NCBI GenBank assembly: GCA_033764725.1
Contig: JANRIR010000014.1
Coordinates: forward strand, 1 to 64,000
DNA length: 64,000 nt
From: RI-43 sp033764725
GTDB lineage: Bacteria > Pseudomonadota > Alphaproteobacteria > Caulobacterales > Aquidulcibacteraceae
Direction: 5' to 3'
The first letter of the stretch is position 1. The number at the start of each line of letters is the position of its first letter. Made by a program: the position numbers and the translations under genes. The notes under the pieces were generated by a model. The model had not been told where the DNA came from. It saw only the letters and a list, made by a program, of their open reading frames with translations, and ran no database searches. Positions 62,022-64,000 of the stretch are shown one piece after another.

Positions 62022-63019
62022 ATGACCGACATCCACGTCCCCCCCGAATGGGCGCCGCACGCGGCGATCTGGACCGCATGGCCCTGGAACGCCGCGGAAT
62101 GGGGCGGCGACGTCGCGCCGGCGCGGGCCGATATCGCCGCCATGATCGCTGCGCTCCACGCAGGCGGCCGCGGCGAGCGGCTCAAGGTGCTGGCCGCCAC
62201 GCCGGAGGCGCTGAACAACGCAACAGCCGCGCTCGGCGCCATGGCCGAGGTGATCGCCTTGCCCTATGGCGACATCTGGCTGCGCGACACCGGGCCGATC
62301 TTCGCCCGCCGCGGCGGCGAACGCCTCGCGCTGCGCTTCGCGTTCAATGGTTGGGGCGGGAAATATGTGATGGACGGTGATGAGCGCGTCGCCGCCGCGA
62401 TCGCTGCGCGCACCGGCGCCGCGCTGATCGCGCATGCGTTCGTGCTCGAAGGCGGCGCAGTCGATCTCGACGGCGACGGGGCGCTGATCACGACGCGGCA
62501 ATGCGTGCTGAACCCCAACCGCAATCCCGGCTGGACCGAGGCCCGCGCCGAGGCGGCGCTCAAGGCCGCGTTCGGCGTGCGCCGCATCATCTGGCTCGAC
62601 GAGGGTTTGGCGAACGATCACACCGACGGCCATGTCGACAATATCGCGCGCTTCGTCGCGCCGGGGCGCGTTGTGTGCCAGGCGCCGCATGGCGACGACC
62701 CCAACGCGGCAGCGCTCGTCGCCATCGCGCGCACGCTGGAGACCGCGACCGACGCGCACGGGCGAAAGCTCGACGTGATCCGCATTCCATCGCCCGGACG
62801 CGTCGTCGACGAAGACGGCGCCGCGTTGCCCGCCTCGCATATGAATTTCATCATCGGCGACGCGGCGGTGGTGGTGCCGGTCTATTCTGACAGCGGCGAC
62901 GACGCCGTGCGCGCGCTTGCGCCTTTGTTTCCGGATCGCAAAACGATCGGCGTCTCGGCGCATGGCTTGCTGCGCGGCGGCGGCTCGTTTCATTGCATCA
63001 CCCAGCAGGAGCCCGCCTG

Positions 63020-63020
<1 letters not shown>
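62022..63020 (+). CDS. aguA: agmatine deiminase
   Basis: AguA hydrolyses agmatine to N-carbamoylputrescine in polyamine synthesis. The 332-aa product belongs to the peptidyl-arginine-deiminase/agmatine deiminase family: HAAIWTAWPWNA, GDIWLRDTGPIFARR, FVLEGGAVDLDGDG, NDHTDGHVDN and the C-terminal GGGSFHCITQQ with the catalytic cysteine. Start ATG 62022 (MTDIHVPPEW) is chosen; the upstream frame is arginine-rich noise. The stop overlaps the start of aguB. Confidence 0.95.
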
Positions 63021-63856
<836 letters not shown>

Positions 63857-64000
63857 TCACGCCGCATCGGCGGCGCGCAGAAGCCAGGCGAGCACAGCGC
63901 TCAGCGCCGCGCGATCCATCGCCGGCGTCGCCGTTTCCGCAAGCGCGGCGAGCGCGTGCGCGCATGCGCCTGGCGCGGAATGCCCCAACGCATCGAGGCG
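63857..64000 (-). CDS. C-terminal end of an unidentified gene, cut by the window edge
   Basis: On the - strand, a frame without stops runs from the edge to a TGA at 63857-63859, directly abutting the aguB stop on the other strand. The 47 residues end with alanine-rich helix (LSAVLAWLLRAADAA). Too short to identify, and a shadow frame is possible, but the gene-to-gene spacing fits a real convergent gene. Confidence 0.45.
   Translation of the reverse strand, partial: RLDALGHSAPGACAHALAALAETATPAMDRAALSAVLAWLLRAADAA

Overview
The window is high-GC chromosomal DNA from an alphaproteobacterium, probably in or near the Caulobacterales/Hyphomonadales. Support comes from the alphaproteobacterial order lysC ... 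ptsP ... prfA ... prmC - DUF4167 - clpB, the DUF4167 protein itself, an ethylmalonyl-CoA pathway gene pair, two large TonB-dependent receptors (one Oar-like), and a family of GC-rich palindromic repeats between genes. No phage, integrase, transposase, plasmid or CRISPR hallmark was seen. Genus is not determinable by eye.

Layout. 1-1.4 kb: 3' end of a tRNA and an unrecognised conserved gene. 1.5-8.1 kb: leuB on the + strand facing a long - strand run (pdxY, DUF6614, serine hydrolase, GT87 membrane protein, asd, rarD) with several stop/start overlaps. 8.2-10.2 kb: a malyl-CoA lyase/thioesterase-like gene and mesaconyl-CoA hydratase. 10.4-12.7 kb: a small membrane protein and a DUF885 peptidase. 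12.9-19.4 kb: sdhCDA, then three unrelated genes (proline-rich membrane protein, small membrane protein, creD), then sdhB. 19.4-36.7 kb: the conserved block lysC, ptsP, rodZ-like, ispG, prfA, prmC, DUF4167, clpB, with accessory genes inserted, notably a divergent dicarboxylate-type transporter and a transmembrane TIR/FGE-like protein. 36.7-39.0 kb: GtrA, GT2 and EamA genes on the - strand. 39.1-42.8 kb: isobutyryl-CoA dehydrogenase-like and 3-hydroxyisobutyryl-CoA hydrolase genes (valine breakdown) enclosing DUF5367 and GlpQ genes. 42.8-48.3 kb: small hypotheticals, a membrane/VWA-like pair, an inositol-phosphatase-family gene, a CapD-like NDP-sugar dehydratase and a degenerate precorrin-2-dehydrogenase-like gene. 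48.4-61.9 kb: two TonB-dependent receptors flanking DUF3108, a metallo-beta-lactamase-fold protein lacking its metal ligands, ddpX-like, murI, a GmrSD-like DUF262/DUF1524 protein and a GT39-type membrane protein. 62.0-63.9 kb: aguA-aguB (agmatine to putrescine). A - strand gene runs off the right edge.

How the genes work together. Most of the window is housekeeping: amino-acid biosynthesis (leuB, asd, lysC), respiration (sdh), isoprenoids (ispG), translation termination (prfA, prmC), proteostasis (clpB), PTS-Ntr signalling (ptsP), peptidoglycan (murI, ddpX-like) and polyamines (aguAB). The parts deserving a second look are the TIR-TM-FGE protein with a perfect 22-bp palindrome just upstream, the GmrSD-like nuclease, the pseudo-enzyme metallo-beta-lactamase-fold protein, the membrane/VWA-like pair, the split sdh operon and the palindromic repeats that sit after genes. 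Start codons were re-chosen by eye from ribosome-binding sites and overlaps. No database search was possible.
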